A stretch of 64,000 nucleotides of DNA. It comes from Seison nebaliae (taxonomy: Eukaryota > Rotifera > Pararotatoria > Seisonacea > Seisonidae). Where the stretch lies: assembly GCA_023231475.1 (NCBI GenBank), contig JALJEE010000349.1, forward strand, positions 62,001 through 126,000, in the 5' to 3' direction. This document shows, piece by piece, positions 35,611 through 46,448 of the stretch (positions are counted from its first letter, which is position 1; each line of letters begins with the position of its first letter). The translations under genes were made by a program, and so were the position numbers. The notes under the pieces are model-generated. The model had not been told where the DNA came from, did not search any database, and saw only the letters and a program-made list of their open reading frames with translations.

Positions 35611-37261
35611 AGATGAAATAATTCATTGATAATCCAACTCTTTTTCAATATTTTCTCTTATTTTCGTAGTAAATTTATTAGTCGTAAATGTTCCAAATCT
35701 TCTAGAGAAGAGAAGGAAGAGCAACTACAAACATTTTCTTTGCCAGTGAAAGTGAAGAAGGAGGAAATGAATGATTGATTGACTTCTAGTTCCAAGTTCC
35801 TTCGCCTTTAATCCTAAATATTCTATAGCGACTCAAGTATGATGATGGTGGTGAGAGAAAAGAAAACATTTCCGTAAAAATTCTATTACATTAATGGAGA
35901 GCAATAAGATGTTGTTATTTTGAAGGGAAGGGAGATGGTTGTACAAACATCCAACTTCATTTAACCACAAGAGAAATTAGGAGAGAAGGCAATGTTCAAA
36001 ACAGTTCAATGTGGAACGATGTTGACGATGTTCGAAAAAAGGAAATTATCTTAATTTGATTTCTCCCTCCGATCCTCAACAGTTCGATCACCTTCATTCT
36101 TCTCAGAGATAATGTGCACATATTGTGTAGTGTGCGTGTTTATTTTGTGTGAATTGTGTAATAGTTTAACAATTTCCACTCACTATATACATGTAGGAGA
36201 GAGGAGAAGTGTAAGTGCAAAAAAAATAGATGGTCTATATGTCAGCATTTGGACCGTATTATGTATTGTCTATGGAAACATAGGTAATTCTCGTTGTCAT
36301 GATTGTTAATGTTGAAAGTTAATAAACAATAATTGTATCAATAATTTCATGATATCGTCAAGTTAGAGAGGGGAAGTGGAATGACAAGTTTAGTCACGAA
36401 TGAAATTACATTGATTATTTTGAGAAGTATAATGGGAAAATCTGATTGAACATCAACTTATCTCCCCGACAACTTTCAATGATTATCGTCGTTCTGCTTG
36501 TTCGGAAGAGAATGTTAAGGAATCATATCATTGTCAGTTCCATGTCATTAGTGTCCGAAGGTACTATCTCCGATAGTTTTCAAGAAGTATGTTTCATCAT
36601 CTCATTCAGGTTTCTCCAAAAGAGAAATGAGAGAATTTGAAAAGAATTCAACTAAAAATTCTATTCTTAACGATGTGATCTATATAGTTAGTTAGGAACG
36701 TCATCATCGTCATGGCAACGAAAGGAATGATAATTATCCACCAAAAAACAGACAAATAGTGAGGAGACATCGAATTGAATAATTTACTTTCTCTCCTACA
36801 AGTCAAATAAATCAATATCAATATGTTATATAATATACCAAGAAGAGAGTTGTCCTCTCTCGTTTTTTCTTCTTCTTTCAATTAACAATTATAAGTTATT
36901 TCGTGTAAGTTGAATATTAGCAATATGATCGACACTAATTCTGCTTGACCGATTTCTATCATATTCTCTAAATATCGACTCAAAAGACATAAAGTTGACA
37001 CATCAATTCGTGAGAGTCAACTCCCAAACAATTCGACTATTAAGTTCCTCACTTAAATTCCATAACGGAATGGATTTTTCTTATATTATTCATTAAAATA
37101 AAATCGATAAACGAAAATTATCAGTTGAGAATTATGAGAGGTAAATTAATCAAGATAATTTTCCATTTAGAGTCTTTTTCATTTCCCATTTAGCATGAGA
37201 AGGAAATAATCATTTATCGTTCCATCACATTGAATTTTGCCACTTGATCATCGGAACTAGA
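35611..37261. other. Intergenic region after bleomycin hydrolase
   Basis: No supported coding or RNA gene. The small frames at 36112-36309 and 36446-36640 show no family motif. Confidence 0.5.
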
Positions 37262-37765
37262 ATGACTGGTACATCTCGTGGTACACCTCGATCTAAAATG
37301 GGATCTAATCAGAATCGAATGAAAGACGACAAAGAGAATAATTTGCCAATCTCTCGCACTTCATCTACACGTTCTATGAAGTCGAGTGCTCAACCGAGAA
37401 ATCGTTCTCGAAAGCGAAAATCAACTTTACCTACAAATAAACCTCGTCAATATTCTCTTGATAATCAGAACGAGTCCTCACGAACCAAAACGACGAATAA
37501 GAGTGCACATGTCAAAAGAATATTATCGAGTGATAATCGTCGACAAGTTTCAGCGAAGAAGAGTAACGAATATCTCAAATATTTGCCTCCATCCTCAGCG
37601 AATCATGTGACAGTGACAGCGAAAAAACGTGAAAGGACAGATCATGCTAATAACGGGAAAGAAAATAAACATTCGGCAACATCGACGTCATCATCTTCTT
37701 CAATGATTCCTCCCCGACAAATGTTAGTTGATCTTCATTTCCTTTGCACATGCGATTCGTGTTAG
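37262..37765 (+). CDS. Small basic Ser/Lys/Arg-rich protein with two KEN boxes (unrecognised)
   Basis: The first true ATG is at 37262 (the frame opens earlier at a TTG, 37244), giving 167 residues with TAG at 37763-37765. I do not recognise a family. The protein is low-complexity, strongly basic, and carries DDKENNLP near the N-terminus and NGKENKHS near the C-terminus, the form of KEN-box degrons read by APC/C-Cdh1. A poly-Ser run follows the second KEN. The last ~13 codons (VDLHFLCTCDSC) differ in composition, and a GTTAGT donor-like site lies just before them (about 37720), so the true C-terminus may be spliced to a downstream exon. Possible cell-cycle or chromatin protein, by inference only; it could also be a 5' exon of a longer gene. 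Confidence 0.45.
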   Translation: MTGTSRGTPRSKMGSNQNRMKDDKENNLPISRTSSTRSMKSSAQPRNRSRKRKSTLPTNKPRQYSLDNQNESSRTKTTNKSAHVKRILSSDNRRQVSAKKSNEYLKYLPPSSANHVTVTAKKRERTDHANNGKENKHSATSTSSSSSMIPPRQMLVDLHFLCTCDSC

Positions 37766-39692
37766 ATGTAGTCGCTTTCTCCTAACCTATAAATTCCTCA
37801 AGTTTTAAGTGAATTATGAAGAACACTCGTTCAGTTAATGAAGTTTTAGAGAATTATTTTAGAGAGCAAGTGCTCCTTTACCCCACCTTCTTTATCCCCG
37901 ATCGAAAGGATTGATCGTGATTGAGTGAGATGTTTTTTCTTTAGTGGAGAAATACCCCAATTTTTATTAGATGGTAACGTCTTCATTAGTTTGAGAGAGG
38001 TTAAGGGAGAATGAAGGAAGACATATGAGAATCGGAAACATTCAGAATCAATTACAACGTTGATATGACAACGGGAATATCTCAAAATGAATATTATTAT
38101 TTTTGACCTCATTGAGGAAAAGGACGCGATGTTATACGTATGTTATTTAGCTTCCCCGTCCCCATGAGCGATATTTATGTTATGTATGGGTAATAATGGA
38201 TGGGGTAAATTAAAATTAAAGCAATCTTATAAAAAAGGAAATGGAGATGATGGGGAGGTAAGCATCATGGAATTCCTTCTTTCTCCCCAACAATTTCTCG
38301 TAAATTTTCCTTTTTCCTTAAATCAATAGGAGAACAAACATTTTTTCGAAATAATTCCGTTTGGATATTCTATGCAAACGACATTCGACCTTTTCCAGCG
38401 TTTACAACGCGAACAAAATTTCTGGAGACGAATGAAAGAAAAGTATTAACATTCGTATCGACATTCATTCTTATGAGCATCATATAGTTCACCGAACAAC
38501 GACTGGCAGACTGATAACAAGAATGCGAGTCGTTTCAAGTTGAATCGAGTATGAATGTTTCTATTGAATTATTCCCATTTGATTGACGACCCGATGTCCC
38601 AATAAAAGAATAATGGGATCAATGTTATAAATAAACGTCTGTTCGAGAGTAGTCTCCGAATGAAGGGGAGGGCAATCGAAATAGAGCGAAATCGTAAGGG
38701 AAATGAATTAAATGTTACGAAACTTCTCCAAAATGTTAATCTGTTTAGAACGAATTTATTCGAATGAGAAGAAGAGAAACTATTCCTTCACAATTACTAA
38801 TTTCATTACAAAATCAAACTCAATCAAATAACACTCACCTTTTCAGTGTGGAATATAAAGAGTTTGTTAGTGCACTATTGATCCGTTTGAATGTAACTAC
38901 TTTTTAAGAGGACGATATTGATTAACGGATGTTTCCTTTCACTTCTTCCACTTATACTCTCCTACCTACCTCTCTTCCTCCCTCCCTTCATCCATCGGTC
39001 CAATGTCACAAACTTTACTACATTTCTTCTTTTCGATAATGGATGATTGATTAGCAGTTTAGGGCGATTAATTCCTTTATTTATTCAATGTAATTGTTTA
39101 ATCAACTTTCGATATTGAGCATCATTCCATTTCTATTCATCAATTACTATTCCTTCCCAACATTTCTTTTCTTTTATAAGAACGACAATTAATCGAATGA
39201 TTGGAAGAATTTCAAATTATTAACAAACATTCCATGTTGATGATTCAATTCGATAATTATTGTGGTTGTTGTCCTTCTTTTTGTTATTGATTTGTAATAA
39301 ATATTTTCCTAATCTAATCGACGTGGGATACGGATTTTATTGGGAAATGTTGTTAAGAAAACATTGTGCGAAATAAAATTCAATCAAAATTTTAACTTTC
39401 CCATATTGTGATATTAAAGTTTCTTCTCTTTAATTCGAAGAAAGTTGTGTTTCCATTCCTGTAGAGAACATTCGTTAAATAAAGATTATCGTTTCTACCA
39501 TACGTATCAAATCATTTCCAACTTTCCCATATTAAGCATAAATCTCTTTACATTCGATAATTGGAAGAATTAAGAAAAAAGTTTTATCAGTTGTCCAGAG
39601 AAATCGAGTAGAATTTATTCACAAATCTTCTACATCTCTACGTCCATTTATTCATTCATGAACTAACGAATCTCAATAAATCTTCTCTTGCC
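37766..39692. other. Intergenic region upstream of the kinesin gene
   Basis: AT-rich, without long ORFs; the minus-strand frame 37846-38112 has no recognisable motif. Nothing else supported. Confidence 0.5.
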
Positions 39693-42025
39693 ATGCTTAC
39701 TCAAAGGTCAATAATGTCTGAGGATATTGGACATGCCTCATCCATCCATTCATCAACACAATATATACCCGCCATCGACGATTCGACAGACAATGTTCGA
39801 GTTGTCGTTCGTGTTCGACCGTTATCCGATCGAGAAGTTGCTCTAAATCATCGTGATGTTGTCATTGCTCGTGAGCAGAATGGAGAAGAGACTAGCATCT
39901 ATGTTTATTCTTTATTTTATTTATCTCTCAACATTTGATATTTCTCATAATCAATTCAGATTAATGACGACAAGAAAAATGTTTCGTTCTGTTTCAACGC
40001 CGTTCTCGACAACAATTCGAATCAAGAAGAAGTATTTCATGTAAGTGGAATTAAACGACTCATCGACATGTCAATTAACGGGTTCATCATTCTCATCATT
40101 TTCTCTTTGATCAATATTTTATTTATTTAAATTTTTTTTAAATAATCTATTTACACCATCTCAGATATACCTGCACTTGTTTCGCTTATGGGCAAACGGG
40201 CAGTGGGAAAACTTATACGATAACCGGTCCGGAGAATGTAGTTAGGAAATTTCATTTCTTCTCATGGAATATATGTTGAATTAGTTCGTCCTATCACAAG
40301 AATTGAAACAAAAGACTTTCGGTCTAATTCCTCGATCATTCGTATATCTATTTAGTCGATTACGGGAATATCCCGAATCTACTTTTTATATACGTGTCTC
40401 CTATTGTGAAATTTACAATGAACAAGTTTTAATTCTCTTTCGATTGATGGTGAAATTTTAAATATTGTTCGACAGATAAGAGATCTAATTAGTCCAAATA
40501 AATCACATCCACTTGCCATCAGATGGTCGAGGAAAGAAGGCTTCTACGTCGACAATCTATTTCATACCTACATCGAAAGTTTAGACGATCTGCTTGCAAT
40601 TTTGGAAGAAGGAGCTTCAAATCGTGTGACTGCTGGTCACGAATTGAATCAACATTCGAGTCGTAGTCATGCCATTCTCTCGCTCAGTATCGAAAATGAA
40701 ACTCCACATCCTGAAGACCGTTCCAAATATTATATGAAGAAGGGTAAATTGGTTTTTGTCGATTTGGCAGGTTCAATCGATTTCACTTCTCTCATAACAA
40801 TTCTTCTTAAACTTTCCTCTCTTTCATATAAATTAGGTAGTGAGAAGGTGAAGATAAGTGGTTCGAGTGGAATTCATTTGACTGAGACGAATAATATTAA
40901 TAAAAGTCTCTTGACGTTAGGTAATTGTATTAGTGCATTGAGCGATCCGAAACAAAAGGACAAACATATTCCTTATCGCGACAGCAAACTAACGAAACTG
41001 TTATCTCAATCTCTCGGTGGTAATGGAGTTGCATTGATGATAGCTTGTATCTCACCCGCCAATTCCTGCAGTTCCGAATCGATTAGCACATTGCGCTATG
41101 CACTTCGTGCTCGATGTATCAAAAATAATCCTATTGTAAGAATGGTCTTCATATTTTTTTATTTTACCGTTTTTTCATCAATTCCATTTTTTCAGGATAC
41201 GAAAGAAACTGTAATTCTTAGTCTCAAAATGGAAATTAAACAGTTGAAGAGAGAAAATGATTTCCTTCGTAAAGAACTGGGAATTCCAGGTGACAATGCA
41301 ACATATGCATCATGTTTCAACTTCATCTTATTTTGTCTTGTACATCTCATCAATTTTAGCCGTGTCCACTTTACCCAAACCGAAAAAGGGCCAAACTTCG
41401 GAAGAGTTATATGATATGCTACAGAAATATATTAAAGAGAATAATGATCTGAGGTTGAGACATTTAAAAATACTGTTTATTTAATTTCACTGTCAATTAG
41501 AAATGAAAGAGAAACCATCATTCAAGATAGTGAGAAGACGAGGAAGGAATATGATCGTATTTCACGTGAGAATCAAATGTTAATCAATCGACTGGAGAAA
41601 TTAGTTCAGACAGCCGAACAATCTCAATATTCAACATCGAATGACGATCTCAGGGTTTTATTCTATTTCATATTATTTATAATTAATAACTTAATAAATG
41701 TTTTTAAGAGTTATGAAGATGAACCGGTAGAGAATCGACGAAAACCGTTAGGAAGTCGAACACCGAAGAAGAAATCGGCAACAAAAACGACAATGAGACG
41801 AACGACAATAAAGAATACGCAAAGCTCGAATAGTACTGCTTCATCGTCTTTCACCAGAAACGGTAATTATACTCGACGAGGTTCTTTCTCATCTCACTTT
41901 TCTTTCCTTAAATTTCCACTTAACTCGTAGCGAATGTTCAGCGTCATCAATTGGAGAATGATTTATCTTCATTGGATAATCAAATAAAACAGATGTCCCG
42001 ATTGAATAACTCATCTCGGTATTAG
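39693..42025 (+). CDS. KIF12: KIF12-type kinesin motor protein
   Basis: Microtubule motor with an N-terminal head. Exon 1 opens with MLTQRSIMSEDIG (a second ATG in frame at 39714) and VRVVVRVRPLSDRE. Exon 2 continues NVSFCFNAVLDNNSNQEEVFH and SGIKRLIDMSING, spliced to YTCTCFAYGQTGSGKTYT (P-loop) near 40165. Switch I is NQHSSRSHAI, switch II VDLAGSEK, and the late motor shows HIPYRDSKLTKLLSQSLGG. The segment PLAIRWSRKEGFYVDNLF matches the KIF12 signature better than other kinesins. After the motor come a short coiled coil (EIKQLKRENDFLRKELG), a second one (KTRKEYDRISRENQML), and a basic SR/TPKKK tail ending RLNNSSRY with TAG at 42023-42025. Introns are short; the one inside the switch II codon run (about 40770-40836) has no in-frame stop, so retention would insert about 22 residues. 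Confidence 0.85.
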
Positions 42026-42396
42026 AAGTATTCTTTTAGAAAGGATAATACGCAAACGAAATGGATAAAGAGTTGAATTAAACAAAAAATTCATAATAAA
42101 TTCCAATTTTGAGACTATCTACTAATTCTTATATACTTTTTTATTCTAAATAAATTTGAATTGTAATCAAATTTTTTTTGGTGTTCCATATGACGGGGTC
42201 GTGTGTCGTCACAGAACGGGAAATAATAGAAATTTTCTATTTTATGGAAAATTCGAAGGGAGCAGAGTTAAACGTATCATATTTGAAATGAAAAACTTCA
42301 ATCGAAATTACTTTAGTCAAAAATTATAATTTATTCTCTTTTGTTTCCGTTCTTATCGTCGAAATTTGTTTTTTTTAGTTCGATTAATAGTTGGAA

Positions 42397-42921
42397 ATGA
42401 GTCCAGGAATCAACAGACGTACCAAACAAAGAAATCCGAAGAAAGGTAATAAAGCGGCAAAGAATAATACAACATCCGACGGTCTCACACCAGAACAGAT
42501 CGCCGAATTCAAGGAAGCCTTCGCACTCTTCGACAAAGATGGCGACGGAAATATCACAACGAAAGAACTTGGCACCGTCATGAGATCGTTGGGACAGAAT
42601 CCGACCGAGGGAGAATTACAAGACATGATCAATGAGGTGGATTCGGATGGAAATGGGAGAATTGAATTTCCTGAATTTCTCCAAATGATGGCGAGAAAGA
42701 TGAAGGATCAGGATTCAGAACAAGAGATTCGAGAAGCTTTCCGCGTTTTCGATAAAGATGGAAACGGTTTTATATCAGCTGCCGAATTGAGACATGTCAT
42801 GACTCATTTAGGAGAGAAGTTGACAGACGCCGAAGTTGAGGAGATGATTCGTGAAGCTGATATTGATGGTGATGGTCAAGTGAATTACGAAGAGTTTGTG
42901 AAAATGATGACATCGAAATAA
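42397..42921 (+). CDS. CALM: Calmodulin with basic N-terminal extension, single exon
   Basis: Ca2+ sensor. The first ATG is at 42397, giving 174 residues. Residues 30-174 are a near-canonical calmodulin: EF-hand loops [12 protein letters not shown] (46-57), [12 protein letters not shown] (82-93), [12 protein letters not shown] (119-130) and [12 protein letters not shown] (155-166), all with intact ligands, and the linker [13 protein letters not shown]. In place of the usual MADQ there are 29 residues ([20 protein letters not shown] and more), rich in Lys/Arg/Asn. No stop or splice acceptor breaks the extension from the body, although gttttttttag ends at 42378. Lack of introns, while most neighbours have them, allows a retrocopy origin. 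AATAAA is at 42986-42991. Confidence 0.92.
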   Translation: MSPGINRRTKQRNPKKGNKAAKNNTTSDGLTPEQIAEFKEAFALFDKDGDGNITTKELGTVMRSLGQNPTEGELQDMINEVDSDGNGRIEFPEFLQMMARKMKDQDSEQEIREAFRVFDKDGNGFISAAELRHVMTHLGEKLTDAEVEEMIREADIDGDGQVNYEEFVKMMTSK

Positions 42922-43405
42922 TCAGATATTGTTGAGACATTTTCTTTTTGAATTTGAGGTGAACTTGTATCAGGAACTTATCAGAAATAAAGCAGATAGT
43001 TTTCTTTGTCAACTAATAAATGTTCCTAGGAAGTGAATTGATGGAATGATGACACATGACAATTCCATTGGAAAGATTAGGAATCATGAGTGAGAATTTA
43101 GTTAAAATCAATGACATTGATCATCGTCAATTATAAATGGTGTACGTGAAGGTCTTTTCTGTCAGATAGCAATAACTTCTTATTTTTCTTTCCTTCCCCA
43201 CTAATCTCCAACAAATACTATGTCTATTGACATTGTGACAATTTGACGATTGAACCATATCGGAGAACGTTCATCTCATGATTATTCTCCAGTCTTCCGT
43301 ATAAGTACCGACCAGGAAAATTGTCAAATTAACAATAGTCTTATTTTTATCTTTAAAATTTATTTTAAAAAAAAATTTTTTTTTTGATTTGGAAAATTCT
43401 CAAAT
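42922..43405. other. Intergenic region between calmodulin and the chitin-binding protein gene
   Basis: Calmodulin 3' UTR followed by AT-rich sequence with an A/T homopolymer-rich stretch at 43345-43390; no other feature seen. Confidence 0.5.
42986..42991 (+). terminator. Polyadenylation signal of calmodulin
   Basis: AATAAA 65 bases after the calmodulin stop codon. Confidence 0.5.
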
Positions 43406-44037
43406 ATGATTTGGTCATCTTTTCTGATGTTCTTGGGAGTGATCACATCGATCGAATGTGGATTACCCAGAAATTATAATTGGCAATTGAATAATGGTGG
43501 ATCGAACGGTGGTCCATGTGACATGAGAACAAATAGAAATTGTCAATTTTCACAATATCAACCACAAATTCAATTCCCTCAACCATCATCAATTCAATTC
43601 CCACAAGCTTCTTCCATTCAATTTCCTCAAGCGTCTTCCATTCAATTCCCACAACCTGTCCAATATCCTCAACCCACATACAACAACAACAATAATAATA
43701 ACGGTGGTGGTTGTTCATCATCGAATTGTGTTGGTGGACGTTGTGCCAATTTCCAAGGTCAATCTACATGTCAATGTACGAATAATTGTCCAAGTTTCAT
43801 TAATTTTCTGTTGCAATTAATTTATCAATAATTCGAATAGTTCCCAATCCTTGTATCGATACATTGGCAACGAATCGTTACAATTATCCATATCCTGGTG
43901 ACGGTACGAAATATATTCAATGTGATGGTATTCCAGGATCGTATTGGATCCGTTCATGTGGATATGATCGAGTGTTCGACCCTAGAATCGGTAGTTGCAA
44001 CTACAAACCTGGTGGTGGATATGTTTATGGAAAATAA
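43406..44037 (+). CDS. Secreted protein with QFPQ repeats, EGF-like module and chitin-binding domain (CBM14)
   Basis: Two exons, 43406-43793 and 43841-44037, joined in phase 1, give 194 residues. Residues 1-19 (MIWSSFLMFLGVITSIECG) form a signal peptide. A Gln/Pro-rich stretch repeats (S)SIQFPQ(P/A) four times in a row. A small Cys module (CSSSNCVGGRCANFQGQ, then CQCTNNC) looks EGF-like. The second exon encodes a peritrophin-A type chitin-binding domain: CIDTLATNRYNYPYPGDGTK, then YIQC, SYWIRSCGYDRVFDPRIGSC, with the expected YxxC/FDP pattern. A role in cuticle, jaw or other chitinous extracellular matrix is inferred. Its 3' end faces that of the endonuclease III gene 53 bases away. AATAAA overlaps the stop codon and recurs at 44055. 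Confidence 0.85.
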
Positions 44038-44090
44038 AGAATTCCATACGGAAAATAAAGAAGAATTGAATTTTATAAGAATAATTAGAT

Positions 44091-44961
44091 TTAATCACAA
44101 CAATCCTCTAGTGATTGGACGACATTTTTATTTCTCTTTTGATAATCGATACAATCTTCTTTCACCGCACATCGATCACAGAGAGGATTTTTTGCTTTAC
44201 AAATCTGCTGCCCGAAACCCACGAGTAATTTATTAGTTTCATTCCATTTATCTCTATATAAAATGTTTGTGGAATTTATTTGAAAAAAATGAAATTTCTT
44301 AACTTGGGAAGCCATGATTCGAGTTGTCGTCGAATTATTTCCGGATTTTTACTCTTTTTCGACCATCCTAATCGCTCACTGATGCGATGGACATGAACAT
44401 CAACTCCGATTCCCAAGTTCTTCTCCCAAGCGACATGCATACAAATATATGCCATCTTTGGACCGATGCCTGGTAGAGAACATAAATCTTTCACAGTATT
44501 CGGAATATCTCCCTCATATTTCTCTAAGAGTATATGAGAAATTCTTAAAAGATATTCACTTTTTTTCTGAAATTTTCAATCATACAAATAAAGAGGAGAA
44601 TAATCGAACTGAATGGAATCCTACCGGTTTTATCACTTCCATCAATTTTGCTTTCGTCTGTTTTCTCATGTTCTCCGGAGTCAATCCCAAATCCGTTAGA
44701 CGGGTCATTGCACCAGCCGTCACTTCATCTTTCGTCTGAGACGATAACATCAACGAAACTAGACAATGGAATCGTCGTAACTGAAGAAATGAGATTTGGA
44801 AAAGAAAATTGTTCAAATTGAACTTTCGGATCAGGATTATCAGATAATCGTTCACATCCCATCACATCGACTGGTGCATTTCTCTCCTTTCTCATTTCCA
44901 CAATGGATTTATACACTTTCTCCCAATTCTTTGGCGATTTACTCATTTTCCTTCTAATCAC
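44091..44961 (-). CDS. NTHL1: Endonuclease III homologue (NTH1, bifunctional DNA glycosylase)
   Basis: Base-excision repair enzyme removing oxidised pyrimidines in nucleus and mitochondria. Exons read downward: MSKSPKNWEKVYKSIVEMRK from 44946 (upstream in-frame ATG at 44961), LRRFHCLVSLMLSSQTKDEV, VIKPVGF, then DLCSLPGIGPKMAYICMHVA, VDVHVHRISERLGW, and KWNETNKLLVGFGQQ. The helix-hairpin-helix motif keeps the catalytic Lys (LPGIGPK), and VDVHVHR keeps the catalytic Asp. The C-terminus has an intact [4Fe-4S] motif C-x6-C-x2-C-x5-C (CKAKNPLCDRCAVKEDC). Introns are short. Expected active. It ends tail-to-tail with the chitin-binding gene, and the pseudokinase gene lies about 190 bases upstream on the same strand. 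Confidence 0.93.
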
Positions 44962-45149
44962 AACAAACTATTTCGAATGAGTCCACAATAAAATCAAAAA
45001 GATACAACAAAAAAGTCAGATAAGAGGAGAATGAGATTAATTCGAAAATTTAGTCGAAATCATTCAAGAAACATCTCTTTCTCTTCTCAACTTGTGAATT
45101 GAGAAATTGTTAATTTTAAATAAATTATGAGGATTGGAAGAAGATTTTT

Positions 45150-46211
45150 TCATTTATCATTCAATTCTCGAGGTGGATTCAAATCGAAACTATTTTTCGC
45201 TTTATCAACAGTAGGAATATAGGGAGCTCGAATATCGCCCATAATTATTCGTTGAATTGGATAACGAGCGAAATAGAGATGATCAAAAATTTGATAAACA
45301 TTTTTTATTCCTAAACGTTCCGTCGGCTCTTTAGTGAGAAGTGCTCGAGTGATATTTCTCGCTCCACAACTCATATATTTGGGAGGATGAATTCGACCTT
45401 TGTCAATATTAGTTAACGTTTTTGTTGTATCTTTCGAATAGAAGGGAGTACAACCTTCGATCCACGTATAATAAATAATTCCGACTTGCCACCAATCGGC
45501 AGCAAAAGAATAACCATCACCACGAACCATTTCTGGTGAACGATAATCGATAGCGTGTATTTCTGTATATGTGATAAATGGTTCATCTTCGAATACGTGA
45601 GAATGTGAGAAATCGAAGATTTTCATATATCCATTAGGTCCGATCATACAATTGTAGAGATTCCATCCTCGATAAAGAACATGACAACGATGCAAATAGT
45701 CAGTGATATAAACGATTTGTACGAGATAAAATTTAGCTGCATATTCTGTCAATCGACCATTCGTCATAAGAATGTCAGCGATATTAACGTACATTTCGAA
45801 AGGATAGAGAATATAAAGGAAACGATCATCAGCAAAATATCCATTCACTTTCGCTATCGATGGTAAATCGAAAGTTCTCAATAATCGGACATTCATTTGA
45901 ACTTTATCTAACAAATTCGTTCGTTGCAACTTCTTCACATTGATCTTCTTCACAATAACTTTATCACCTCCCTCACATTCTGCCGCTAATGTTACTGATG
46001 TGTCACAGTTGGCGAGCGTGTAAAGGAAATGAAGTTCCTTCGCCACCGTAAATTTGACCTTGGACATTAATTTCCATTTCTTATGAAACGTTTCGACGAG
46101 GAGAGACAATCGAGCTGCATTTGATGATTGCATCGTTTTGTCCTTTCCCGGATCGTCGACGTTTCCTTCGGGCGTTGTTGGAACGATGATCATATGCGGT
46201 CGTTTCTCCAT
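45150..46211 (-). CDS. PKA-catalytic-like pseudokinase, single exon
   Basis: 353 residues covering a whole AGC-type kinase fold plus C-tail. Alignment by eye to PKA: LVETFHKKW (A-helix), the WWQVGIIYYTWIEGCTPF region (PKA DWWALG...AGYPPF), DHLYFARYPIQRI and APYIPTVDKAKNSFDL (C-tail). Catalytic elements are lost: the Gly-rich loop is replaced by LANCDTSVTLAAE (no glycines); the alpha-C Glu is Asn107; the catalytic loop YRDLKPEN reads Y180-RGWNLY-N187, so the catalytic Asp is Gly182 and the Lys is Asn184; DFG is D200-F-S. The beta-3 Lys (K88 or K89) and the DFG Asp remain, so nucleotide binding is not excluded but phosphotransfer is unlikely. A cag acceptor-like site lies 4 bases before the ATG. 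It is divergent from the membrane-protein gene 237 bases away. Confidence 0.85.
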   Translation of the reverse strand: MEKRPHMIIVPTTPEGNVDDPGKDKTMQSSNAARLSLLVETFHKKWKLMSKVKFTVAKELHFLYTLANCDTSVTLAAECEGGDKVIVKKINVKKLQRTNLLDKVQMNVRLLRTFDLPSIAKVNGYFADDRFLYILYPFEMYVNIADILMTNGRLTEYAAKFYLVQIVYITDYLHRCHVLYRGWNLYNCMIGPNGYMKIFDFSHSHVFEDEPFITYTEIHAIDYRSPEMVRGDGYSFAADWWQVGIIYYTWIEGCTPFYSKDTTKTLTNIDKGRIHPPKYMSCGARNITRALLTKEPTERLGIKNVYQIFDHLYFARYPIQRIIMGDIRAPYIPTVDKAKNSFDLNPPRELNDK

Positions 46212-46448
46212 TTTTCTGATGATATTTCTCTAATATGATTTCTTTGTTATGTCGTTTGTGTCGGATGACTGTGAATGAAAATTTTGAAGAATGGAAATGG
46301 AACGAAAAAGAAAAAAAATGAATTTTAAATTAAGTCAATTCTCATTTCATAATGTCTCTCCCCGTTGTTTGAATATGTCAATCTCTCATTGGGAGAACTG
46401 AAAATCTTCTAAATTCATTAAACGTCTTTTACTCAACACAACAAAAAA

